DNA of 5,637 nt from an uncultured Clostridia bacterium (GTDB taxonomy: Bacteria > Bacillota > Clostridia > Christensenellales > UBA1242), in the NCBI GenBank assembly GCA_947626175.1, contig CANQRE010000051.1:1-5637 (forward strand), given 5' to 3'. The notes under the pieces are model-generated. The model did no database searches and was not told where the DNA came from. It worked only from the letters and a program-made list of their open reading frames with translations. The position numbers were made by a program, and so were the translations under genes. Within the stretch, counting starts at the first letter, position 1, and each line of letters opens with the position of its first letter. Shown here piece after piece: positions 1 to 4,284 of this stretch.

Positions 1-636
1 GGCAATATATGCTCCGTCACCGTTGTTGTCCTTTGAAACATCAAAGTTATAGAATGTTCCGCCGCTTACAGATATTTTTGATGTTTGACGATTTTCGTCA
101 ATCACATTAAGCATATACTTTGTGCCATAGGTTCTGTTTTCTGGATTTATCTTAAATGTTCCGCCTTTGATTTCGGCTGTCCCTTTGTCAACTTGCACCA
201 ATGTAAGGTCAGAAGTAAATGATCCGCTTTCAATCACAAGACTTGCTTTTTCTTCCTCGGCTGAACCGCCATTAACATTGAAAAGATACAAGTCGTCACT
301 GACCACATTTCCATTTCCAATCACGGTCAAATCACCGCCGGCAGCAACATTAAACATTGTGATCACATTTTTGCCTTGTTGAGCTGGTTTTGCGTCCCAA
401 TCAAAGGTTTCCGTCAATGTTTTTCCGTTAAGGTTAAGCCTAACCTTGTTTGAAATTACAACTGTTTGATCAATTGCAATGTCCTTGTCAAGCACAACTT
501 CGCCACCTTTTTGAAGCGCTTTGACAAGTTCTTGTGAATTTGACACATGGCTTTCTTGTCCGCCGCAGCCCACCATTGTGAGCCCACATGCTGCAACAAG
601 CGCAGTTGCTGTCAAAATCGTTAATGTTTTTTTCAT
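1..636 (-). CDS. Lipoprotein with beta-helix-like GGTF repeats, 5' part only (C-terminus off window)
   Basis: The minus-strand reading frame is open from an ATG at 634-636 to the left edge (212 codons seen, no stop), so the gene continues outside. A good Shine-Dalgarno, AAAAAAGGAGATATT, precedes the ATG. The N-terminus MKKTLTILTATALVAACG is a signal peptide. Cys17 (VAAC) or Cys24 (MVGC-GG) could be the lipidated cysteine; the GG after Cys24 looks more like a lipoprotein tether. The mature part has motifs such as EIKGGTFKI and ISVSGGTFYNF spaced about 40-50 residues apart, typical of the right-handed beta-helix repeats of surface proteins in gut Firmicutes. Early residues (NSQELVKALQKGGEVVLDKDI) resemble the first coil of pectate-lyase-like folds. 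It probably sits on the outer face of the membrane. No catalytic site is visible and the substrate is unknown. It has its own promoter and is separated from the gene to its right by a terminator. Confidence 0.85.
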   Translation of the reverse strand, partial: MKKTLTILTATALVAACGLTMVGCGGQESHVSNSQELVKALQKGGEVVLDKDIAIDQTVVISNKVRLNLNGKTLTETFDWDAKPAQQGKNVITMFNVAAGGDLTVIGNGNVVSDDLYLFNVNGGSAEEEKASLVIESGSFTSDLTLVQVDKGTAEIKGGTFKINPENRTYGTKYMLNVIDENRQTSKISVSGGTFYNFDVSKDNNGDGAYIA

Positions 637-698
637 AATATCTCCTTTTTTGAGGGCTTCCCCCGATTTCAGGAGTTAGTATGTGAGAAAATTTTAAA

Positions 699-707
699 AT
701 TATAACA
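699..707 (-). promoter_or_regulatory. Extended -10 promoter of the lipoprotein gene
   Basis: On the minus strand this reads TGTTATAAT, a perfect extended -10 (TGnTATAAT). The T-rich sequence upstream has no good -35, which is acceptable for an extended -10 promoter. The predicted start near 692 gives a leader of about 55 nt before the ATG at 636. The run of T just upstream may act as an UP-like or curved element. Confidence 0.5.
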
Positions 708-783
708 AAAAAAAATAAAATGATTTGCCTTGAGCTATTACATTTAATTTTTTATTAAAAACAAAAAATTGCGCTTTAAGTAC

Positions 784-812
784 AAAAAATATGGCTTCGT
801 TGCCATATTTTT
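784..812 (-). terminator. Intrinsic terminator downstream of the DegV gene
   Basis: AAAAATATGGC (785-795) and GCCATATTTTT (802-812) form an 11-bp stem with a TTCGTT loop (AACGAA on the minus strand). It lies 18 bases past the stop codon of the DegV gene, and the minus-strand RNA ends in a U run. T-rich sequence also follows on the plus strand, so it may work both ways. It separates the DegV gene from the lipoprotein gene. Confidence 0.75.
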
Positions 813-829
813 GTATTTTTTTCTAATTT

Positions 830-1657
830 TTACTTTTTGCCAACAAAAATAAATCCAAAAGCGTTTGGTCCCCAATGTGCAGCAATCGCTGGGTCAAGTT
901 CATCATACACATTGATTTGTGGAAGATATTTTTTGTCAGTCATTTTGACAAGGTCGTCAACATTTTTCTTACTGTAAGTGTAAGAAGCAATGATATCATA
1001 ATTTGGATCGCATTCAAGTTCATCCAAAGCATGAACAATGTAGCCCATTGCGTTGCGAATTCCCATTTTTTTTGCGTGCACATGAACATTGCCATCTTTA
1101 AATCCAATGATTGGATGAATTTTTAGCATGCTTCCAATCAGCCACTCAAGCCTTGCAAGTCTGCCACCACGGAAAAGATATTCCAGCGTTTCAGGAATTG
1201 CCATGATTTTTATGCGTGGAATAAGTTCCTCGACATGCTTTACAATTTGATCAACTGATTCATCGCGATGTCTGTTGATTTCATCAACCATAAGCCTCAT
1301 TCCGCCAACAGCCATGTTGCTGTCAATCACTCTGACATGCTCGTTGTTTTCAAAAAGTTTTTTGATAGACTCGTTTGTGCTTGAAATTTTGGACGAGATT
1401 GTGATAATAATCACATCATCACCCTTTTTTGTGCAAGCAAGCACTTTTTTTTCAAGTTCAACAAGGTTTGGAAGAGATGTTTTTGGAAATTGTTTTTCAT
1501 CAATCAAAGCATGATAAAATGTTTCCATGCTTAAATCTATTCCGTCCTGATATTCTTTGTCGCCAAGCATAATTTGAAGTGGGATTATTTCAACGTTATA
1601 TTTTTTTGCTTCATCTGGTTTTATGCTGCTGCCTGAGTCAACAAAAACTTTTAACAT
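830..1657 (-). CDS. DegV family protein (FakB-type fatty-acid-binding protein)
   Basis: This is a full-length (275 aa) member of the DegV/EDD family. These proteins hold a fatty acid in a deep cleft; FakB members present it to the kinase FakA for phosphorylation and use in phospholipid synthesis. Family landmarks appear in order. The start is VFVDSGSSI (5-12, family consensus DSxxd). KTSLPN (59-64) stands at the position of the usual TSQPS fatty-acid-carboxylate motif. SSKISSTNESI (88-98) takes the place of the SxxSGTYxSA loop. Next come IDSNMAVGG (111-119) and YLFRGGRLAR...MLKIHPII (160-184). The C-terminal HWGPNAFGFIFVG (261-273) matches the family HtGPGalGi segment. The SGT loop is diverged (SST), so exact ligand choice is uncertain. 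The ATG at 1655-1657 has AAAAGGAGAAACGT in front. It is monocistronic, with its own promoter and terminator, and no fakA gene is nearby. The family call is firm; the FakB role is inferred from the family. Confidence 0.93.
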   Translation of the reverse strand: MLKVFVDSGSSIKPDEAKKYNVEIIPLQIMLGDKEYQDGIDLSMETFYHALIDEKQFPKTSLPNLVELEKKVLACTKKGDDVIIITISSKISSTNESIKKLFENNEHVRVIDSNMAVGGMRLMVDEINRHRDESVDQIVKHVEELIPRIKIMAIPETLEYLFRGGRLARLEWLIGSMLKIHPIIGFKDGNVHVHAKKMGIRNAMGYIVHALDELECDPNYDIIASYTYSKKNVDDLVKMTDKKYLPQINVYDELDPAIAAHWGPNAFGFIFVGKK

Positions 1658-1704
1658 ACGTTTCTCCTTTTAAGTTAAATCAACCGCTGGAAATACTTTA
1701 TTGT

Positions 1705-1734
1705 ATTATAAACTTATTCATTCTATGTTGTCAA
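1705..1734 (-). promoter_or_regulatory. Sigma-A-type promoter of the DegV gene
   Basis: The minus strand has TTGACA (complement of 1729-1734), an 18-base spacer and TATAAT (complement of 1705-1710). Both boxes are perfect consensus. Transcription would start near 1698, giving a leader of about 40 nt with the ribosome binding site. The -35 box overlaps the left arm of the inverted repeat at 1733-1755. Confidence 0.85.
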
Positions 1735-1755
1735 ACAAATAAGAAAGATTTGTTT
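1733..1755. promoter_or_regulatory. Inverted repeat between divergent promoters, candidate operator
   Basis: AAACAAAT (1733-1740) and ATTTGTTT (1748-1755) are perfect 8-bp inverted arms with a 7-base centre (AAGAAAG). The site overlaps the DegV -35 by two bases and lies 17 bases upstream of the opposing -35, so a bound dimer could affect both promoters. The arms are AT-rich in an AT-rich region, so chance is a real alternative. Confidence 0.35.
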
Positions 1756-1772
1756 TTGCTGAAAAATCACTA

Positions 1773-1801
1773 TTGACAAATGCCGCCCGCGGTGATATCC
1801 T
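1773..1801 (+). promoter_or_regulatory. Sigma-A-type promoter of the 116-aa protein gene
   Basis: TTGACA (1773-1778), a 17-base spacer and TATCCT (1796-1801). Transcription would start near 1808. An in-frame TTG at 1773 that could extend the downstream gene by 17 codons is part of this -35 box, which excludes it as a start. The spacer is notably GC-rich (GCCGCCCGCGG) for this neighbourhood. Confidence 0.75.
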
Positions 1802-1823
1802 AAAGCCATGGAGGAGAAAAACA

Positions 1824-2174
1824 ATGAAAAAACTCAATGAACAACAACAAAAAACTTATGAAACTTTGACTGAAATTTATGAAAATTATGCTGAGCTTTG
1901 CCAACAATTGCAAAACGTGTCAAACAGCAGCTTTGGGCTTGAAGATGAGCCATCTTTGCAAGGATTGGAAGAGCTTTACAACAATGTTTTTTGCAGCTAC
2001 ATGCAGCTTGATGAATTTAAATCACTTTTTTCAAATTATATCAACGAAATTCCTTTCAACGAAGAACAATCGCTCACATTCAAATATATGGACGAAGTTC
2101 TTGAAAAATATGGTGAAGAATATGCCGATGAAAAAGAACAGGCCGATTTTTATGACACTTTGCCACCTGTTTGA
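1824..2174 (+). CDS. Small acidic helical protein of unknown function (116 aa)
   Basis: I do not recognise this protein. The ATG at 1824 has a strong Shine-Dalgarno GGAGGAG (1810-1816) about 8 bases upstream and a promoter upstream of that, so this start is well supported. The product has no signal peptide and no membrane segment. It is rich in Glu, Gln, Tyr and Leu, and strongly acidic towards the C-terminus (YGEEYADEKEQADFYD). The N-terminal half (residues 1-32, EQQQKTYETLTEIYENYAEL) looks like a long amphipathic helix, possibly a coiled coil. A cytosolic, all-helical, protein-binding role is plausible but unproven. It is a single-gene unit with its own promoter and terminator, divergent from the DegV gene. 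It ends TGA-TAA, a double stop. Confidence 0.82.
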   Translation: MKKLNEQQQKTYETLTEIYENYAELCQQLQNVSNSSFGLEDEPSLQGLEELYNNVFCSYMQLDEFKSLFSNYINEIPFNEEQSLTFKYMDEVLEKYGEEYADEKEQADFYDTLPPV

Positions 2175-2185
2175 TAAAAACCAAT

Positions 2186-2211
2186 AAAAAGCACCTGCCG
2201 GTGCTTTTTTT
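2186..2211 (+). terminator. Intrinsic terminator of the 116-aa protein gene
   Basis: GCACC (2191-2195), loop TGCC, GGTGC (2200-2204), extended by A5/T5 pairing and ending in a run of seven T. It sits 11 bases after the stop codon. The A-run on the other side makes it potentially bidirectional. Confidence 0.85.
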
Positions 2212-2263
2212 GTCAAATTTATATAACCAAAACAATGGTGACACATAGCCAAGCACAATTAGC

Positions 2264-2280
2264 GGCCCACCCGGGGCTCG
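2264..2280 (-). repeat. Short second copy of the tRNA-Lys 3' end (T loop to acceptor), direct repeat copy 1
   Basis: GGCCCACCCGGGGCTCG is a perfect 17-bp direct repeat of 2429-2445. On the minus strand it corresponds to tRNA residues 56-72 (CGAGC-CCCGG-GTGGGCC). It is followed by GCTA where the tRNA has ACCA, so the terminal residues have decayed or were never part of it. Matching starts at the T loop, one of the usual sub-locations for tyrosine-integrase crossover in tRNA genes. It may be the scar of an earlier integration at the same tRNA. It also forms the left side of the closing stem of the structured segment at 2268-2394. Confidence 0.55.
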
Positions 2281-2394
2281 TGACGAGTCGGCGCCAAAGG
2301 CGATTAGCGAGTGTCGAACAACGTGAGACCGGGAATCCCGGGTTCGGTTGCCATGGGCAACGCAAAGATTATCAAATCTTTGCAACCCCGGGTG
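2268..2394. other. Compact multi-hairpin element (possible structured RNA or folded mobile-element remnant)
   Basis: A 9-bp closing stem, CACCCGGGG (2268-2276) with CCCCGGGTG (2386-2394), encloses a nearly uninterrupted series of perfect hairpins. These are CTCG-TGA-CGAG (2277-2287) and CGCC-AAA-GGCG (2292-2302). Next is a nested pair, CGAAC (2315-2319) with GTTCG (2342-2346) around CCGGG-AAT-CCCGG (2329-2341). Then GTTGCC-ATG-GGCAAC (2347-2361) and GCAAAGATT-ATCA-AATCTTTGC (2362-2383). The last three helices abut with no spacer, as in a coaxially stacked junction. It is much more GC-rich than its surroundings. A strong terminator follows on the plus strand, so a plus-strand RNA is possible, but I see no convincing promoter. 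No known RNA family is recognised. It could equally be a repeat that folds as DNA. The structure is visible; the function is unknown. Confidence 0.5.
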
Positions 2395-2397
2395 AAT

Positions 2398-2425
2398 AAA
2401 AAAAGCGCCCTTCGGCGTTTTTTTT
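2398..2425. terminator. Bidirectional intrinsic terminator at the tRNA/element junction
   Basis: CGCC (2406-2409), loop CTTC, GGCG (2414-2417), flanked by A7 on the left and T8 on the right. It can therefore terminate transcription in both directions. On the minus strand it begins directly after the tRNA CCA end and was presumably the original terminator of the tRNA-Lys gene. On the plus strand it closes the structured segment at 2268-2394. Confidence 0.8.
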
Positions 2426-2469
2426 GGTGGCCCACCCGGGGCTCGAACCCGGGACCCCTTGATTAAAAG
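2425..2469 (-). pseudogene. Displaced 3' fragment of tRNA-Lys(UUU): attachment-site scar (attR) of an integrated element
   Basis: The 45 bases read on the minus strand fit tRNA positions 32-76 exactly. They are anticodon loop CTTTTAA with TTT anticodon, stem strand TCAAG, variable loop GGGTC, T stem CCGGG, T loop TTCGAGC, CCCGG, acceptor strand GTGGGCC, discriminator A and CCA. Just upstream the anticodon stem should continue as CTTGA, but the sequence is AGAGC. No D arm or 5' acceptor strand (GGCCCAC) follows. The molecule is therefore not a functional tRNA. A 3' half cut at the anticodon loop is the standard product of tyrosine-recombinase integration in a tRNA gene. The intact tRNA-Lys should lie at the other end of the element, beyond the right edge. 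This places the element to the right, starting about 2470. Confidence 0.85.
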
Positions 2470-2475
2470 GCTCTT

Positions 2476-2494
2476 AGGGATAGCCTAAATCCCT
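2476..2494. repeat. Inverted repeat next to the attachment core
   Basis: AGGGAT (2476-2481) and ATCCCT (2489-2494) are perfect inverted arms with a 7-base centre, starting seven bases inside the element from the tRNA fragment. This is a suitable place for core-type recombinase or excisionase binding. Only six bases per arm, so low certainty. Confidence 0.3.
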
Positions 2495-2518
2495 TTATTT
2501 ATAAGGAGTTTATAACAA

Positions 2519-2539
2519 TTTGACCCCATTTTGACCCCA
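2519..2539. repeat. Tandem TTTGACCCCA repeats, candidate integrase arm-type sites
   Basis: TTTGACCCCA occurs at 2519-2528 and 2530-2539, an 11-bp period, about 50 bases inside the element from the tRNA fragment. Short direct repeats at this position beside attP are typical arm-binding sites of tyrosine integrases. In many Firmicute elements such TGACCCC repeats overlap the end of the integrase gene; that statement is from memory and not checked here. Confidence 0.5.
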
Positions 2540-2549
2540 CGCCCGGTTT

Positions 2550-2578
2550 AAAAAGGCCTTATGAAAAAGGTCTTTTTT
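2550..2578 (+). terminator. Rightward terminator inside the element edge (first of two)
   Basis: AAAAAGGCCT (2550-2559) pairs with AGGTCTTTTT (2568-2577) over 10 bp including one G-U pair, loop TATGAAAA, ending in T. The G-U pair forms only in plus-strand RNA (an A-C mismatch on the other strand), so the plus direction is favoured. No plus-strand gene in the element feeds it. Confidence 0.5.
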
Positions 2579-2595
2579 ACTTGAATAAAGCATGT

Positions 2596-2626
2596 CGCTA
2601 AAAATTCATTTTTTAGCGGTTTTTTT
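2596..2626 (+). terminator. Rightward terminator inside the element edge (second of two)
   Basis: CGCTAAAAA (2596-2604) and TTTTTAGCG (2610-2618) form a perfect 9-bp stem, loop TTCAT, followed by G and seven T. On the minus strand no U tract follows, so this acts rightwards. With the hairpin at 2550-2578 it would block transcription entering the element from the host side, or from the far end of the circular form. Confidence 0.65.
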
Positions 2627-2664
2627 ACAATCAAAATCGATTTAAGCGCGTTTCAGCTGCATTT

Positions 2665-2853
2665 TTATGCGCTTGATTCATACAACAGCTCTATTTTAAA
2701 GCCGTATTTCCACCTTGGCACACTTTCACCCGTAATCCATCTACTCACTTGAGATTCATTAACATTCAAATATTTTGCCAAATCTTTCTGATTCCATCCT
2801 TGCGCTTCCAGAATTGTTGCAATTTTGTCTTGCAAATCTTCAATTTTTTTCAC
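2665..2853 (-). CDS. Cro/XRE-type helix-turn-helix regulator (62-63 aa)
   Basis: This is a one-domain DNA-binding protein. WNQKDLAKYLNVNESQVSRWITGESVP (about residues 21-47) is a clear XRE/Cro helix-turn-helix: helix 2 QKDLAKYL, turn NVN, recognition helix ESQVSRWI, then the conserved G-x-x-x-P. Nothing follows but a short tail, so there is no effector or peptidase domain. Two starts are possible. An ATG at 2854-2856 sits only one base from the strong AAGGAGG (2858-2864). The next codon, GTG at 2851-2853, gives a workable 4-base spacing and is preferred. It likely acts as the phage regulator at the intergenic region just upstream, where the palindrome 2985-2994 is a possible operator. It lies between the attachment site and the morphogenesis genes, on the same strand. 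Confidence 0.85.
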   Translation of the reverse strand: MKKIEDLQDKIATILEAQGWNQKDLAKYLNVNESQVSRWITGESVPRWKYGFKIELLYESSA

Positions 2854-2887
2854 CATTCCTCCTTACTAAATGCAATTTTCGCAACTC

Positions 2888-2904
2888 CGCGACCGTTGGT
2901 CGCG
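2888..2904. other. GC-rich hairpin in the leader of the HTH gene
   Basis: CGCGACC (2888-2894), loop GTT, GGTCGCG (2898-2904): a perfect 7-bp stem in otherwise AT-rich DNA. An alternative outer pairing, TTTCGC (2877-2882) with GCGAAA (2902-2907), competes for the same bases. The leader could therefore take two forms, or the site could be a nicking or initiator site of the phage origin. It ends 24 bases upstream of the HTH gene's Shine-Dalgarno. Confidence 0.5.
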
Positions 2905-2914
2905 AAATCGGATG

Positions 2915-2920
2915 ATTATA
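2915..2920 (-). promoter_or_regulatory. Possible -10 box for the HTH gene
   Basis: The minus strand has TATAAT here, placing transcription start near 2908, just before the GC-rich hairpin. There is no clear -35 at 16-18 bases (CATATT at 17 is poor), so the promoter would be weak or activator-dependent. Confidence 0.35.
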
Positions 2921-2984
2921 TAGGCTATTTTAAATTCAATATGAATTAAAAAATAACATTCTCTAGCACACATTATCACCGATA

Positions 2985-2994
2985 AGTCATGACT
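2985..2994. promoter_or_regulatory. Perfect 10-bp palindrome, candidate operator
   Basis: AGTCATGACT is fully self-complementary and lies in the intergenic region between the HTH gene and the Zot-like gene. A Cro-type dimer could bind it. Only one copy was seen, so this is a suggestion. Confidence 0.25.
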
Positions 2995-3005
2995 CTGTTT
3001 CGGCC

Positions 3006-3078
3006 AATGTCAATTTTTGTGCTCTAAGAAGGATAGGTAAACCTATCTCTTCTTTTACGAGCAACAAAAATTGACATT
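3006..3078. other. 73-nt long hairpin after the Zot-like gene: candidate packaging signal / single-strand origin
   Basis: AATGTCAATTTTTGT (3006-3020) pairs perfectly with ACAAAAATTGACATT (3064-3078). After a one-base bulge, GCTC (3021-3024) pairs with GAGC (3059-3062), AAGAAG (3026-3031) with CTTCTT (3049-3054), and GATAGG (3032-3037) with CCTATC (3042-3047). The loop is TAAA (3038-3041). That is about 31 pairs in one rod. The outer GGCCAA (3002-3007) is also matched by TTGGCC (3090-3095). The hairpin overlaps the stop codon of the ATPase gene (3077-3079). No U tract follows, so it is a poor intrinsic terminator. In Ff phages the packaging-signal hairpin follows the last assembly gene in the intergenic region, which is the same arrangement. 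The fold is direct; its role is inference. Confidence 0.6.
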
Positions 3079-4276
3079 ATGTCTCTTTCTTGGCCAAATA
3101 AGACCGTAACATTTTACATGATAAAGCCTTCGACAAACTCAATGAATCATAAGGCTTCATATCAAGCTTTTTCTCAATAGATTGATAAGCTGACCGATAA
3201 ACACGAGAGTTATATCGCCACTCTTGCAAACAAGATAAGTAGATTAAACCTTTTTGACCTTTTTCAATTGACGACTCACTCTCCTTCACTGTTTCCTTTG
3301 AATCAACACTGCCGTCTGAATATCGATATCTTATCTCGATAAAACCATTTGATCTCAAAAACTGTTTAAATCGCAACATTTGCTTTGCAAAAAGATAAGA
3401 CGTTGCCTTGTCTTTATTTGCAAAAAAACTTTTAAGCTTATTGAATATCCAAATCAAAATAAGTGGTTTCAAAACTTCTTTATGCGATTTATATATACGA
3501 TTTTCACCTTGCACACGCCGAACATCAATATAAACGTTCTTCGGATCTTGTTCCGTTCCTATAAGCCTAAGTTCACAAAACTGTCGACAAAAGCGAAACA
3601 TATCAGCACATTTTAAAACGCTTGAATTTCCTTCCTGTCGTTTACGTGCACCATCAACACTCGTCATAGTCCCTATTTCATCCACTAAAGCATTCATACG
3701 ATATGGGACACGTGCATTTTGCGTAAGATGTGACATATTAAACTCATAGCTATATTTTTTATATGTTTTTGAATAAATCGGAATACTTGAACCCAAACAA
3801 GGCACACCGTCTTGATTCGTGTAAAAATCATAAGCATCTAAAATTTCTTTATCATCGTCAGTTAAAACATAGCCTTTTTTTGAAACCTTATGTAAAATAA
3901 GCCAACGTTCCCATTTTAACTCTTCCCATGAATATTTGGCCATTTCATAAATGGATGCAACAGCTGTGAGAGTTTTACATGAGCCAGGGGGCCCGCCAAA
4001 TATTGCAGAATGATTTGTTGATGCGGCAACATCATGCTGCCACTTTTTATAACGTGAATTACAATATATCCACCGGCCTATATGAACGATGCTTAATATA
4101 CTCAACAAAATAAATGGCAGAAAATAAAGCAAATACCACAAATTCCAGTTATTCGCAGCCATAACAGGAATTATGATGGCACATGCTAAAATAAGCCAAA
4201 ACAATGACTTTAACCAAGCATAATGATGCCCAAATCTTTCAATTAATGGAAGCCTATATGTTTTAAATTTTTTCAT
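3077..4276 (-). CDS. Zot/pI-like filamentous-phage morphogenesis ATPase (399 aa)
   Basis: Proteins of the Zot (zonula occludens toxin) / Ff gene I family are inner-membrane ATPases that drive extrusion of filamentous virions. Residues 24-41 and 46-67 are two membrane segments at the N-terminus. The P-loop follows at 94-102 (GGPPGSCKT, with Lys101-Thr102). Walker B is NALVDEIG (195-202, Asp199-Glu200). A Zot-like downstream block FRFCRQFCELRLIGTEQDPKNV...DVRR (227-254) matches the family's R-x-x-R...TQ...iR pattern. A short hydrophobic stretch (PLILIWIF, 271-278) might be a further membrane contact. Two points are odd. The P-loop has Cys100 where Gly is usual. The membrane anchors precede the ATPase rather than following it as in Ff pI. 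The start at 4274-4276 lies eight bases after the preceding gene's stop, with a weak AGGT site, so translation is probably coupled. It is the last gene of its cluster; the 73-nt hairpin overlaps its stop. Confidence 0.78.
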   Translation of the reverse strand: MKKFKTYRLPLIERFGHHYAWLKSLFWLILACAIIIPVMAANNWNLWYLLYFLPFILLSILSIVHIGRWIYCNSRYKKWQHDVAASTNHSAIFGGPPGSCKTLTAVASIYEMAKYSWEELKWERWLILHKVSKKGYVLTDDDKEILDAYDFYTNQDGVPCLGSSIPIYSKTYKKYSYEFNMSHLTQNARVPYRMNALVDEIGTMTSVDGARKRQEGNSSVLKCADMFRFCRQFCELRLIGTEQDPKNVYIDVRRVQGENRIYKSHKEVLKPLILIWIFNKLKSFFANKDKATSYLFAKQMLRFKQFLRSNGFIEIRYRYSDGSVDSKETVKESESSIEKGQKGLIYLSCLQEWRYNSRVYRSAYQSIEKKLDMKPYDSLSLSKALSCKMLRSYLAKKET

Positions 4277-4284
4277 ACCATAAC

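Noticed and set aside
875..1514. Plus-strand open frames opposite the DegV gene
   Set aside because: Antisense shadows of a clear family member, with no ribosome binding sites and no recognisable motifs.
1773..1823. Upstream TTG start that would add 17 residues to the 116-aa protein
   Set aside because: The TTG is the first half of the -35 box TTGACA, and transcription would start downstream of it. The ATG at 1824 has a strong Shine-Dalgarno.
2080..2385. Open minus-strand frame of 101 codons reading ...GNRTRDSRSHVV...SSRAPGGPL
   Set aside because: It runs through a terminator, the structured repeat and the antisense of the 116-aa gene, and has no ribosome binding site. GNRTRDS/SRAPGG-type peptides are typical spurious translations of tRNA-like and GC-rich repeat DNA.
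2188..2470. CRISPR array, suggested by repeated palindromic segments
   Set aside because: Only two copies of a 17-bp repeat, unequal and tRNA-derived, with no regular spacers and no cas genes.
2425..2500. A complete, functional tRNA-Lys gene
   Set aside because: The 5' strand of the anticodon stem, the D arm and the 5' acceptor strand are absent; only residues 32-76 are present.
2866..2973. 35-codon minus-strand frame (ATG at 2971-2973) upstream of the HTH gene
   Set aside because: Only a weak GGTGA ribosome site. It runs through the GC-rich hairpin, and composition and length give no support for a protein; treated as intergenic.
3006..3078. Ordinary intrinsic terminator for the ATPase gene
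   Set aside because: The stem is far longer than usual, overlaps the stop codon and has no U tract after it on the minus strand.
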